64,000 nucleotides of DNA from RGIG4097 sp964637515 (GTDB taxonomy: Bacteria > Bacillota > Clostridia > Christensenellales > CAG-917), in assembly GCA_964637515.1 (NCBI GenBank), contig CAZWUI010000003.1:1-64000 (forward strand), given 5' to 3'. Within the stretch, counting starts at the first letter, position 1. Each line of letters begins with the position of its first letter. Below are positions 43,107 through 51,483 of this stretch, one piece after another. A model generated the notes under the pieces. It ran no database searches, was not told the origin of the DNA, and was given only the letters and a program-made list of their open reading frames with translations. The translations under genes and the position numbers were made by a program.

Positions 43107-44648
43107 CTAACCTATTGCGCATTGTCCCGTGAGTTTATATTCGAGAGAGTCCACGAGAGCGGACCAACTTGCTTCGATTATGTCGGGAGATACGCCAATT
43201 GTTGTCCAAGTTTCGTGCTTGTCCGTCGAAGTAATGAGAACTCTGACGACTGCGCCCGTTGCGGACGACGAGTTTACGACACGGACTTTATAGTCCACGA
43301 GTGCTACGTTTTCGATTTCCGGGAAGTGCTTGACGAGAGCGGCACGGAGTGCTTTGTCGAGTGCGTTGACGGGACCGTTGCCGTCCTTTGTGACGGTGGT
43401 CACTGCGTCTCCGACTTTGATTGACACTTCGGCGGTATTTATGCCGTCGGGTTTTACGGCGTGAATGGTGTAGTGGTCGAGAGTGAAAGAGGGTTTTCTT
43501 GCGCCCATCATTTTTTCCGCGAGCAAGATGAAACTTCCGTCCGCATTCTCAAACTGATAGCCTTTCATCTCAAGGACTTTGACCATATCGAGAATTTCTT
43601 TGGTTTTCGGATCTGATTTTTCAAGGTCGGGGAAAAGTTTGGACAGTTTTTTGACTATCGCACTGCGCCCCGCAACTTCGGACAGGAGTATTCTTTCCTT
43701 GTTGCCGACGATTTCGGGGGAGATATGCTCGAAAGTGGACGACGATTTGATGACCGCATCCGAGTGCATACCGCCTTTGTGTGCAAACGCCGCCGCACCG
43801 ACGTAGGGCATAGATGCGTCGAGTTTGATGTTGCATATTTCCGCGACCGCGTGTGCAGCGGGGGTAAGACGTTCGAGATTGACTTTGACGTCGTAGTCGA
43901 ATTTGAGTGCGAGATTGGCGATAATCGTGGAAAGGTTGGCATTTCCGCATCTCTCTCCGAAACCGAGAAAAGTACCTTGCACGTGAGTTGCGCCGTTTTC
44001 AACGGCGGATATTGCGTTTGCGACCGCCATGCCGCAGTCGTTGTGAGCGTGAATGCCTATTCTTGCGCCGTCGAGCATATCCGAGATTTTCTTGGTGACT
44101 TCGCCGATATACGACGGGGAAGAACTGCCGTTCGTGTCGCAAAGGACTATGGTGTCCGCTCCCGCGGAGTATGCGGAAAATAGGGCGGACAGGGCGTAAG
44201 TTTTGTTCTCTTTGTAGCCGTCGAAGAAGTGTTCCGCATCGAAGATGACTCTTTTCCCCGCACCGTGCAAAAACGCAACCGATGCGCCAATCATTTCAAG
44301 GTTTTTTTCAAGGGGAACGCACAATACGTCTTTGACTTGAGATGCGGACGCCTTGCCGAAAATGCAGACGGTTTTCGTGTTTGCTTTGAGAAGGGAACAA
44401 AGTCCTTCGTCGTTGTTTGCTTCGAGATTGGGGCGGTGAGTGCTTCCGAAAGCGACGAGTTTGTCGTTGTTTTCTTCTGCGAAAAACTCCGCGTCTTTGG
44501 GGTTGGAGTAGGGGTCCCCGCCTTCGATAAGGTCTATTCCGAGATTGTCAAGGACGGTCAGTACGTCGTGTTTGTCCCTGACCGAGAAACTTATTCCCGA
44601 TGCTTGCGCACCGTCCCGAAGAGTAGTGTCCAAAAATTCTATTTTCAT
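43107..44648 (-). CDS. cimA: (R)-citramalate synthase
   Basis: A 513-residue enzyme condensing pyruvate and acetyl-CoA to citramalate, giving isoleucine without threonine. It begins FLDTTLRDGAQASGISFSV, the citramalate/isopropylmalate synthase start, with IGIHAHNDCGMAVANAISAV and GFGERCGNANLST. Features that favour CimA over LeuA are the early GDPYSNPKDAEFF and the separate, well-matching leuA next to it. The C-terminal 130 residues form the LeuA-type regulatory domain, the likely site of isoleucine feedback. It abuts leuC and overlaps the leuA stop by one base. Confidence 0.92.
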   Translation of the reverse strand: MKIEFLDTTLRDGAQASGISFSVRDKHDVLTVLDNLGIDLIEGGDPYSNPKDAEFFAEENNDKLVAFGSTHRPNLEANNDEGLCSLLKANTKTVCIFGKASASQVKDVLCVPLEKNLEMIGASVAFLHGAGKRVIFDAEHFFDGYKENKTYALSALFSAYSAGADTIVLCDTNGSSSPSYIGEVTKKISDMLDGARIGIHAHNDCGMAVANAISAVENGATHVQGTFLGFGERCGNANLSTIIANLALKFDYDVKVNLERLTPAAHAVAEICNIKLDASMPYVGAAAFAHKGGMHSDAVIKSSSTFEHISPEIVGNKERILLSEVAGRSAIVKKLSKLFPDLEKSDPKTKEILDMVKVLEMKGYQFENADGSFILLAEKMMGARKPSFTLDHYTIHAVKPDGINTAEVSIKVGDAVTTVTKDGNGPVNALDKALRAALVKHFPEIENVALVDYKVRVVNSSSATGAVVRVLITSTDKHETWTTIGVSPDIIEASWSALVDSLEYKLTGQCAIG

Positions 44649-46159
44649 CAGTCTTCCTGCAAAAGTTTATTGGTGGCGTTGACGTATGCGATAAGGGACG
44701 CTTCGAGAATGTCCGTGGATACGCCTTTGCCCGTGAGCATTTTTCCGTTTTTGTTAGTGAGTTTGACGATTGCTTCACCGAGAGCGTCCTTGCCTTCTGT
44801 GACCGAGTGGATTTGATAGTCTACGAGTTTGAAATTCTGCCCGGTGAGAGAAGCGATAGCCTTGAAACCTGCGTCGACGGGTCCGTCCCCGGTCATGCGC
44901 TCGGTGTGGATTTTGCCGTCTGCGGACAGAGAAACCGTGGCGGATGCGGAGCCTTTGTAGGACGTGACGTCGTAGTTGTCAAGGGTGTATATACGTTTGA
45001 TAGTGCGCCTTGTCGCACCCGCAAGAAGTGCTTCTATGTCCGTGCGACTGACTTCTTTTTTGCGGTCGGCAAGTTCCTTATATTTTGCGAAATACGCTTC
45101 GGTTTGTTCACTTGAAAGGGTGTAGCCCATTTCTTCGACTAAATCCAAAAACGCATGTTTACCGCTATGTTTTCCGAGAAGAAGTTCGTTTTCGGTCAAA
45201 CCTATGTCTTTCGGACTCATAATCTCATAGGTGGATTTGTCTTCGAGTACACCGTGTTGGTGTATGCCCGACGCATGACGGAAAGCGTTTGCGCCGACGA
45301 TTGATTTGTTTGGCGGAATCTTCACACCGATGACGGATGATACGAGTTTTGAAGTGGGGTAAATGCGAGTGGTGTCTATGCCTGTCGTCACACCGTAGTG
45401 GTCGCGACGAGTCTTGATTGCCATGACGATTTCTTCCATTGCCGCATTGCCTGCGCGCTCGCCGATTCCATTGACCGTACATTCGATTTGTCTTGCGCCC
45501 GCTTCGATTGCCGCAAGGGAGTTTGCAACTGCAAGTCCCAAGTCGTCGTGGCAGTGGACGGAGATAATGGCGTCTTTTGCACCCTCTGCGTTTTCGAGAA
45601 GGTAACTTACGATATTCATCATTTCGGCGGGGGTGCGATAACCCACGGTGTCGGGAATATTGATAGTGGATGCGCCCGCGCGTATAGCGGTTTCGGTCGC
45701 TTGTGCCAAAAACTCAAGGTCGGTGCGGGATGCGTCTTCAAAGGAAAATTCCACGTCGTCGCAAAGGGAGTGCGCATAGCGAGTGCTTTCCTCGATCATT
45801 TCAAGTGCGCGAGTTTTGGTCAGGTGGAGTTTGTGCTCGAGATGAACGGGGGAAGTCGCAATGAACACGTGCAAACGTGGTTTCACCGCATCTTTGATTG
45901 CCTGATACGCTTTGTCGATGTCATCCTTTTTGCAACGGCAAAGGGCGGCGATGGCGGTTTTTTTGAGAACGCCTGCGATTGCTTGCACCGCCTTAAATTC
46001 ACCGTCCGACGATGCGGGAAAACCCGCTTCGATGACGTCGACACCGAGTTTTTCGAGAGCTTCTGCGATGTCGAGTTTTTCGCTCAAGTGCATACTGCAA
46101 CCGGGAGATTGCTCTCCGTCCCTGAGCGTAGTGTCGAAAATTATAATTCTTTTGTCCAT
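44648..46159 (-). CDS. leuA: 2-isopropylmalate synthase
   Basis: A 503-residue enzyme condensing 2-oxoisovalerate and acetyl-CoA, the first step of leucine synthesis. It has [17 protein letters not shown] at the start, [43 protein letters not shown] and [10 protein letters not shown]. The C-terminal regulatory domain from about residue 385 is where leucine would bind. It lies three bases after ilvN and overlaps cimA by one base. Length and motifs are normal. Confidence 0.97.
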   Translation of the reverse strand: MDKRIIIFDTTLRDGEQSPGCSMHLSEKLDIAEALEKLGVDVIEAGFPASSDGEFKAVQAIAGVLKKTAIAALCRCKKDDIDKAYQAIKDAVKPRLHVFIATSPVHLEHKLHLTKTRALEMIEESTRYAHSLCDDVEFSFEDASRTDLEFLAQATETAIRAGASTINIPDTVGYRTPAEMMNIVSYLLENAEGAKDAIISVHCHDDLGLAVANSLAAIEAGARQIECTVNGIGERAGNAAMEEIVMAIKTRRDHYGVTTGIDTTRIYPTSKLVSSVIGVKIPPNKSIVGANAFRHASGIHQHGVLEDKSTYEIMSPKDIGLTENELLLGKHSGKHAFLDLVEEMGYTLSSEQTEAYFAKYKELADRKKEVSRTDIEALLAGATRRTIKRIYTLDNYDVTSYKGSASATVSLSADGKIHTERMTGDGPVDAGFKAIASLTGQNFKLVDYQIHSVTEGKDALGEAIVKLTNKNGKMLTGKGVSTDILEASLIAYVNATNKLLQED

Positions 46160-46162
46160 AGT

Positions 46163-46678
46163 TTAGTTTTTGTTCTCGTCGATGGATTTTGAGAGAGAGG
46201 AGTTGCCCCTTTCGAGTGCCGCACCGCCCGTCCTTGCGAGTTCGAGAATTTCGTAGGCGGACAGAGTGAGAATGAATGCGTCCACTTTTTCGGTGCTACC
46301 CGTGAGTTCGAGCATCATCGTATCGGGAGTAATGTCGATTGCTTTCGAACCGAAAAGGGAACAAAGATCCACGATTTCGCCCCTACGAGAAGCACCCACC
46401 GCGATTTTGACGATGAGAAGTTCGCGGAACACGACTTCGCTATCGTCGAAATCCACGACTTTGACGACGTCTTCTTGTTTTTCGAGTTGCGCTACGATTT
46501 GTTTGATTGTCGCAGTCGTTGCGCCGACGGTTATCGTCATACGCGAATACTTGTCGTCCTCGGTCGCACAGACGGAGAGTCCGTCAATGTTGTATCCGCG
46601 ACGGGAGAAAAGTCCCGAAATTCGCGAAAGTACGCCGGGTTGGTTGTTGACGAGAATGCTGATGATTTGCTTGTTCAT
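46163..46678 (-). CDS. ilvN: Acetolactate synthase small (regulatory) subunit
   Basis: A 171-residue regulatory subunit with an N-terminal ACT domain, ISILVNNQPGVLSRISGLFSRRGYNIDGLSV, and the usual second domain. It makes acetolactate synthase sensitive to valine and stabilises the large subunit. It starts nine bases after ilvB. The length and the SRRGYNIDGLSV pattern are typical. Confidence 0.96.
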   Translation of the reverse strand: MNKQIISILVNNQPGVLSRISGLFSRRGYNIDGLSVCATEDDKYSRMTITVGATTATIKQIVAQLEKQEDVVKVVDFDDSEVVFRELLIVKIAVGASRRGEIVDLCSLFGSKAIDITPDTMMLELTGSTEKVDAFILTLSAYEILELARTGGAALERGNSSLSKSIDENKN

Positions 46679-46686
46679 ATAACTCC

Positions 46687-48267
46687 TTACAATCCTTCGT
46701 TTATGCCTATTCTGAAATCAATGAGAAGGGGGAGAGGTCCGTTGAGAGCCTCCGTCAATTTTTGTTTCACGTTGTCCTTTTCGTCGATACGTACCGAGCG
46801 CACTCCGAATGCTTGACCGAGCAAGGCGTAGTCCGTTGCAAGGTAGAGGGTGCTTGTCGCAACTCTCCTACCCGCGCGCTCCTGTTGCAGCTTGCGTATC
46901 ATACCGAGAGAGTTGTTGTTCATCACGGAGATGATGAGGGGTATGCGGTTTTTCACGACTATGGGAAGTTCGTTCATATTCATATGGAAAGAGCCGTCCC
47001 CTGTTATACAAAGGCACTTCTTATTGGTGGCGAAGTGAGCACCGATAGCCGCACCGATACCGAATCCCATTGCGCCGAGTCCGCCGCTTGTGAGGAAGGT
47101 GTTGGGGGATGAGAAAGGATAGGTATGTGCCGTCCATTCCTGATGAAGTCCGACGTCTGTCGTGACGATGACGTCGTCGCCGAGAAGTTCGGAAAGGCAC
47201 TTTATGCACTCGGTTCCGCGGTTTGAAAGTTCGTTTTTGTCGAAATCGCGGAACGCCCAGTCTTCGTTGTGGTTGTCGCCAATAAGGGGGATGAGTGCTT
47301 TTAGGGTTTCGTTTATATCTGCGGTTATGCTTGCGCTCGTCAAAACGTTTTTATCGATTTCCGCCTTGTCAATATCAATCTGCACCACGGGAATTTTGCG
47401 CTTTCTCAACGTGTCAAATGCGTTGTATCTGCTCGTGTATCTTGCGCCGAGAGTGATGAACAAATCGCATTCTCTTATTGCGTGCAGGGGGGTGGGGTTG
47501 ATATTGGAAAGCACGCCGAGATAGCTTGCGTCTTTTGGGTCGTAGCAACCGATACCCATATAGGACACTGCCACTTGCGCACAAATTTTGAGTGCAAATT
47601 CTTGAAGAGTTTTGCTTGCTCCGCTTGCCTTGACTCCACCGCCCGCATATATGACGGGGCGTTTAGAGCGGTTGATAAGGTCGGCGATTTTTTGAAGTTC
47701 GTCTGCGCTTGGGAGAATAGGAGTCTCCGCCACGGGAAGTACCTTTTCATATTCCGCTACGTCGTCGAATACGTTCGAGGGTATATCCACAAGCACCGGA
47801 CCTTTTCGTCCGCTTGTTGCGACTTTGAACGCTTTGCGTAGGGCGGGGGCGAGTTCTTTCACGTCCTTGACGATGATATTGTATTTGGTTATGGACATAG
47901 TCATATCGAATATATCCACTTCTTGAAAACTGTCGTGTCCGAGATTTTCGACGGGTACGTTGCCCGTTATCGCAACAAGGGGGACACTGTCCATATATGC
48001 GTCCGCAATTCCGGTGACGAGATTTGTCGCACCGGGGCCTGACGTAGCCAGCACCACGCCCGCTTTTCCGCTTGCTCTTGCATATCCTTCCGCCGCAAAG
48101 CAGGCGCCTTGCTCGTCCGCGGTGAGAGTGTGCCGCACGGGAGAACCGTCCAACGCGCCGTACACAGAAAGTATACTTGCGCCCGGATAACCGAAAATAT
48201 GGTTTACACCCTGCTCGGTCAGGCAGTTGACTAAAATTTGCGCTCCGTTAAGTATTGTTTTTTTCAT
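46687..48267 (-). CDS. ilvB: Acetolactate synthase large subunit
   Basis: A 526-residue thiamine-diphosphate enzyme forming acetolactate or acetohydroxybutyrate. It has the catalytic glutamate region HTLTADEQGACFAAEGYARA, SGPGATNLVTGIADAYMDSVP and the cofactor motif GDGSFHMNMNELPIVV with Mg-binding NNNSLGM. The ATG at 48267 is chosen because the extra 12 codons upstream (TTG at 48303) would overlap the promoter. It leads the seven-gene operon. ilvC and ilvD, needed for the next two steps, are not in the window. Confidence 0.96.
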   Translation of the reverse strand: MKKTILNGAQILVNCLTEQGVNHIFGYPGASILSVYGALDGSPVRHTLTADEQGACFAAEGYARASGKAGVVLATSGPGATNLVTGIADAYMDSVPLVAITGNVPVENLGHDSFQEVDIFDMTMSITKYNIIVKDVKELAPALRKAFKVATSGRKGPVLVDIPSNVFDDVAEYEKVLPVAETPILPSADELQKIADLINRSKRPVIYAGGGVKASGASKTLQEFALKICAQVAVSYMGIGCYDPKDASYLGVLSNINPTPLHAIRECDLFITLGARYTSRYNAFDTLRKRKIPVVQIDIDKAEIDKNVLTSASITADINETLKALIPLIGDNHNEDWAFRDFDKNELSNRGTECIKCLSELLGDDVIVTTDVGLHQEWTAHTYPFSSPNTFLTSGGLGAMGFGIGAAIGAHFATNKKCLCITGDGSFHMNMNELPIVVKNRIPLIISVMNNNSLGMIRKLQQERAGRRVATSTLYLATDYALLGQAFGVRSVRIDEKDNVKQKLTEALNGPLPLLIDFRIGINEGL

Positions 48268-48284
48268 ATAATATACCAATATAT

Positions 48285-48313
48285 ATTGTATAACTATACG
48301 CAAAAACCGTCAA
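48285..48313 (-). promoter_or_regulatory. Promoter of the ilv-leu operon, very short leader
   Basis: Minus-strand TTGACG (48313-48308), 17 bases, then TACAAT (48290-48285). Transcription should begin near 48278, only about 11 bases before the ilvB ATG. There is no clear ribosome site and no room for a T-box or leader peptide. Confidence 0.7.
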
Positions 48314-48392
48314 GAAATTTTTGATTGCGCCTTTTGTCGAAGTAGGGGGAGAAGAACGAAAAGTCGTCGTATACGTCGGAAAAAGTGAATAA

Positions 48393-48424
48393 ATGTATAA
48401 AATTTGTATCAAAAATGCATAAAA
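48393..48424. repeat. AT-rich direct repeats upstream of the amino-acid importer
   Basis: The 245 bases between ilvB and the importer hold no gene. ATGTATAAAA at 48393-48402 recurs as ATGCATAAAA at 48415-48424, spaced 22 bases (two helix turns), and CATATAAAA follows at 48426. Such phasing suits an operator upstream of the promoter at 48477. Only half of an ArgR-type box (TGAATAAA) is recognisable, so the regulator is unknown. Confidence 0.4.
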
Positions 48425-48476
48425 CCATATAAAATCAAGAAAATATAAATTTTTTTGAAAAAATATGCAAAAATGC

Positions 48477-48505
48477 TTGCATTATTTTTCACACGGTGCT
48501 ATCAT
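48477..48505 (+). promoter_or_regulatory. Promoter of the amino-acid importer
   Basis: TTGCAT (48477-48482), 17 bases, then TATCAT (48500-48505). Transcription should start near 48512. GGAGA lies eight bases before the ATG at 48549. Confidence 0.7.
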
Positions 48506-48548
48506 TCAATCATCAAAAACAAAAAATAACTTTACGGAGATACAAACT

Positions 48549-49433
48549 ATGAAAAAAGCAATGATAATCTTGATGCTCGTCGCTTCCGTCCTCGCAGGCT
48601 GCTTCGCCTTCGTCGCGTGCAACGACAACGCAAATGCAGACTTCGTCGCAGTAGCGGCAACCGACCTCATTCAAGAAGACTTCGGCATCGCAATCACGAA
48701 GGGCAACACCGCTCTCAAAGAAGCAGTCAACCAAGTCATCGACGAATGGAACGCAAACGGCAATATGACCAAATATATGGAATACTATTCCGCAGTTGCA
48801 GATGAAGAAACCAGCGGTGTGAAAGCGACCGCTCCCGAAGGACTCAAAGTTAGCTGGGACTTCGGCAACGCAACCGAAACCATCACCGTCTACACCGAAT
48901 CCGGTTTTGCTCCTTATGAATTTATCTATGGAAACAAAGTCATCGGTCTTGACATCGCGATCATGAATCAAGTTGCAGTCAACCTCGGCAAGAAAATCGA
49001 CATCCAAGACGGAGCATTCGACCTTGTCGCAACCAACGTTGCAAGTGCAAGCGGAGATGCAGTCGGTGCAGCGGGCATGACCATCACCGATGAACGTAAA
49101 GAAATCGTTGATTTCAGCAACGTGTACTCCAGCTCCACTCTCGTCGTAGTGTCCAAAGACGGTCAATACAAGAGCGTTGCAGACCTCGCAGGCAAGAAAG
49201 TCGGCGTGCAAGAAGGCACCAGCGGTGACCTCATCATCAGTGCGGCGGCAAGCGCGGCAGGCTACTCCTACGAAGTGACCAACGACGACGAAAGCGTTGA
49301 CACCGTCACCGTCAAAGCGTCGGGCGCAGAAGTGAAACAATACAAACAATACGCACTTGCATTGCAAGACCTCAAAAACGGTCGTATCGATGCAATCCTT
49401 ATGGACAAAATTCCTGCGGAATTGATGCTGTAA
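48549..49433 (+). CDS. Amino-acid-binding lipoprotein with circularly permuted order
   Basis: A 294-residue lipoprotein of the family 3 solute-binding fold; the signal peptide ends in a lipobox LAGC (C18). Residues 33-85 contain DLIQEDFGIAITKGNT and VNQVIDEWNANGNMTKYMEY, which in this family form the C-terminal end of the protein. After a linker, residues 111-294 run from the canonical first strand (TITVYTESGFAPYEF) through GAAGMTITDERKEIVDFS and KKVGVQEGTSGDL to LQDLKNGRIDAILMDKIPAE, then stop where the missing C-terminal segment should follow. All parts of the fold are present, but in permuted order. Permease and ATPase follow. Confidence 0.88.
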   Translation: MKKAMIILMLVASVLAGCFAFVACNDNANADFVAVAATDLIQEDFGIAITKGNTALKEAVNQVIDEWNANGNMTKYMEYYSAVADEETSGVKATAPEGLKVSWDFGNATETITVYTESGFAPYEFIYGNKVIGLDIAIMNQVAVNLGKKIDIQDGAFDLVATNVASASGDAVGAAGMTITDERKEIVDFSNVYSSSTLVVVSKDGQYKSVADLAGKKVGVQEGTSGDLIISAAASAAGYSYEVTNDDESVDTVTVKASGAEVKQYKQYALALQDLKNGRIDAILMDKIPAELML

Positions 49434-49434
49434 T

Positions 49435-50193
49435 ATGAATATACTACTATCAGCAACTTTACAAGAGCGTTTGCAACGCGCGTTCATCTACGACGACAGA
49501 TACAAACTGTACTTCGACGGACTCGGAAACACTCTTTTGATAGCCTTATTTGCCACACTTGTCGGTGTGGCAATCGGCGTTATATTGGCGATGATAAACT
49601 ACGTCAACAAGCGTACCGGCAAACTCAAAATTTTGTCGGGCATTGCCAACGTCTACATAATGATTATCCGCGGTACTCCCGTCGTGTTGCAGTTGTTCAT
49701 CATGTACTTCGTGGTGCTTGCATCTCTTGACAACGGCATAGTCATCGGTGCGATAACTTTCGGACTCAACTCGGGTGCTTACGTTGCGGAAATCGTCCGC
49801 GCAGGCTTTGAAAGTGTTGACTACGGTCAAATGGAAGCAGGTCGCTCTCTCGGTATGTCCACGGGGCAGACTATGATAAAAGTCATCACTCCGCAGGCGG
49901 TCAGAAACGTTATGCCCCCGCTCTTCAATGAGTTTATAACTCTCGTCAAGGAAACCGCAATCGTCGGCTACGTCGGCATTCTCGACCTCGGAAAAGTCCC
50001 CGGACTCATTCAATCCAGAACTTTCGATTATCTATTCCCGTTGCTCATCGCCGCATGTATGTATCTCGTTATCGTCATGATTTTAACCGGGATTTTGAAG
50101 CTCATCGAAAAGCGTATGGCAAAGACCGACCGCAACTATAAGAAGATCAAAGTTCGCGGAAAGAAAGTCGGCGAAAACGTAGTGGAGGCGTGA
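49435..50193 (+). CDS. Amino-acid ABC transporter permease (HisM/GlnP type)
   Basis: A 252-residue permease with about five membrane helices. It has the polar amino-acid family features [40 protein letters not shown] and the coupling-loop [30 protein letters not shown] (EAA motif, which docks on the ATPase) near residues 138-167. It ends in a basic cytoplasmic tail. It starts one base after the binding protein and overlaps the region before the ATPase start. Substrate: a polar amino acid or cystine, not resolvable from sequence. Confidence 0.95.
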   Translation: MNILLSATLQERLQRAFIYDDRYKLYFDGLGNTLLIALFATLVGVAIGVILAMINYVNKRTGKLKILSGIANVYIMIIRGTPVVLQLFIMYFVVLASLDNGIVIGAITFGLNSGAYVAEIVRAGFESVDYGQMEAGRSLGMSTGQTMIKVITPQAVRNVMPPLFNEFITLVKETAIVGYVGILDLGKVPGLIQSRTFDYLFPLLIAACMYLVIVMILTGILKLIEKRMAKTDRNYKKIKVRGKKVGENVVEA

Positions 50194-50195
50194 TT

Positions 50196-51320
50196 ATGTT
50201 AAGTGCAATAAATTTGACGAAAAAGTTTGGGGATTTGCTCGTGCTCGACGACATCACCGAAACCATAAACGAAGGTGAAAGAGTGGTTATCGTCGGCCCG
50301 TCCGGCGGTGGAAAATCCACGTTCCTTCGTTGCTTGAACTGCCTTGAAGACCCCACTGCGGGGAAGATTATGTTCGACGGCGTGGACCTTGCAGATCTTA
50401 AAGTCGATATCAACGAACAGCGTGAAAAAATGGGAATGGTGTTCCAACAATTCAACCTGTTCAACAATATGACCGTCAAGCAAAACATAACTCTCGCACC
50501 CGTGCAAATCGGTGTGAAGAATATGCGCAAGACGAAAATCAAGAACGCACTTGTGCCCGTATATAACAAGTGGTTTGAGGTTTGCGGAGAGAAGTATAAT
50601 AAGGGAGTGGATAAAAAAATCGTCCGACTCGAACAAAAACTGTCCGCATTGAAAGAAGAACTCGGACCTATCGCAACCGAATGGGAAGAGACCAAAGTCA
50701 TCAAGGAAATCAGCGGAAAAACCTATGCGACTTACGACAAAAAACTCACCAAAGCAAAACTTGGTTTGACAGAAAAAATCGAACAAGTCGAACGCAAAAT
50801 TACCCACTCCGTGCATGTAAACGAAAAGGAAGTCAAACCCCTTGAATATAGCAGTGCGAAAGAGATAAAAACGGCGGCGGAAGAGAACGCAATACGCCTT
50901 CTGAAACGCATAGGACTTGAAAGCAAAGCGGACGTCTATCCCAGCACTTTGTCGGGCGGACAAAAGCAACGTGTAGCAATCGCACGCGCACTTGCGATGA
51001 ATCCGAAAGTCATGCTTTTCGACGAGCCGACTTCCGCTCTCGATCCCGAAATGGTCGGTGAAGTTCTTGACCTTATCAAACAGGTCGCAGACGACGGAAT
51101 GACTATGGTCATCGTCACGCACGAGATGAACTTTGCACGAGAAGTAGGCACGAGAGTGTTGTTCATGGCGGAAGGAAAAATTCTTGAACAAAACACCCCG
51201 GACAAGTTTTTCACCGAGCCGGAACACCCCAGACTCAAAGAATTTTTGGCGAAAGTGTTGTCGTCGTCAAAGCCCGGCGCAAAGAAAAACGAGGACAACG
51301 AAGAAACCGAAATAGCATAA
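50196..51320 (+). CDS. Amino-acid ABC transporter ATPase with large insertion
   Basis: A 374-residue ATPase of the GlnQ/HisP family, which is normally about 240-250 residues. Walker [10 protein letters not shown] is at 34-42, the Q-loop VFQQFNLF at 82-89, the signature LSGGQKQR at 252-259 and Walker B VMLFDEP at 272-278. Between TLAPVQIG and [15 protein letters not shown], residues about 111-226 are extra. This block is highly charged, with coiled-coil-like stretches, and falls in the helical subdomain. The ATG at 50196 follows GGAGG by seven bases and is preferred to the GTG at 50190. The tail after 350 is charged. A terminator follows at 51372. Confidence 0.93.
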   Translation: MLSAINLTKKFGDLLVLDDITETINEGERVVIVGPSGGGKSTFLRCLNCLEDPTAGKIMFDGVDLADLKVDINEQREKMGMVFQQFNLFNNMTVKQNITLAPVQIGVKNMRKTKIKNALVPVYNKWFEVCGEKYNKGVDKKIVRLEQKLSALKEELGPIATEWEETKVIKEISGKTYATYDKKLTKAKLGLTEKIEQVERKITHSVHVNEKEVKPLEYSSAKEIKTAAEENAIRLLKRIGLESKADVYPSTLSGGQKQRVAIARALAMNPKVMLFDEPTSALDPEMVGEVLDLIKQVADDGMTMVIVTHEMNFAREVGTRVLFMAEGKILEQNTPDKFFTEPEHPRLKEFLAKVLSSSKPGAKKNEDNEETEIA

Positions 51321-51371
51321 GTTTTGCCAAAATCAACGGTTTATCACTGTAAAAACAATAGTTAAAGTTGC

Positions 51372-51411
51372 GTTACGCGCCGAAAATTTCGGTGCGTAAC
51401 TTTTAATTTTT
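51372..51411 (+). terminator. Terminator after the amino-acid importer
   Basis: GTTACGC-G-CCGAAA pairs with TTTCGG-T-GCGTAAC through a G.T pair, followed by TTTTAATTTTT. Confidence 0.85.
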
Positions 51412-51435
51412 AGGGCGGTGCGAATAAGAAATTTC

Positions 51436-51465
51436 TTTACATTTTCTAATAAGCTATGTTATGAT
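51436..51465 (+). promoter_or_regulatory. Possible promoter of holA
   Basis: TTTACA (51436-51441), 18 bases, then TATGAT (51460-51465). The start would lie near 51472, giving a leader of about 12 bases and no visible ribosome site before the ATG at 51484. Confidence 0.5.
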
Positions 51466-51483
51466 ATAAAATAATATAGAAAA

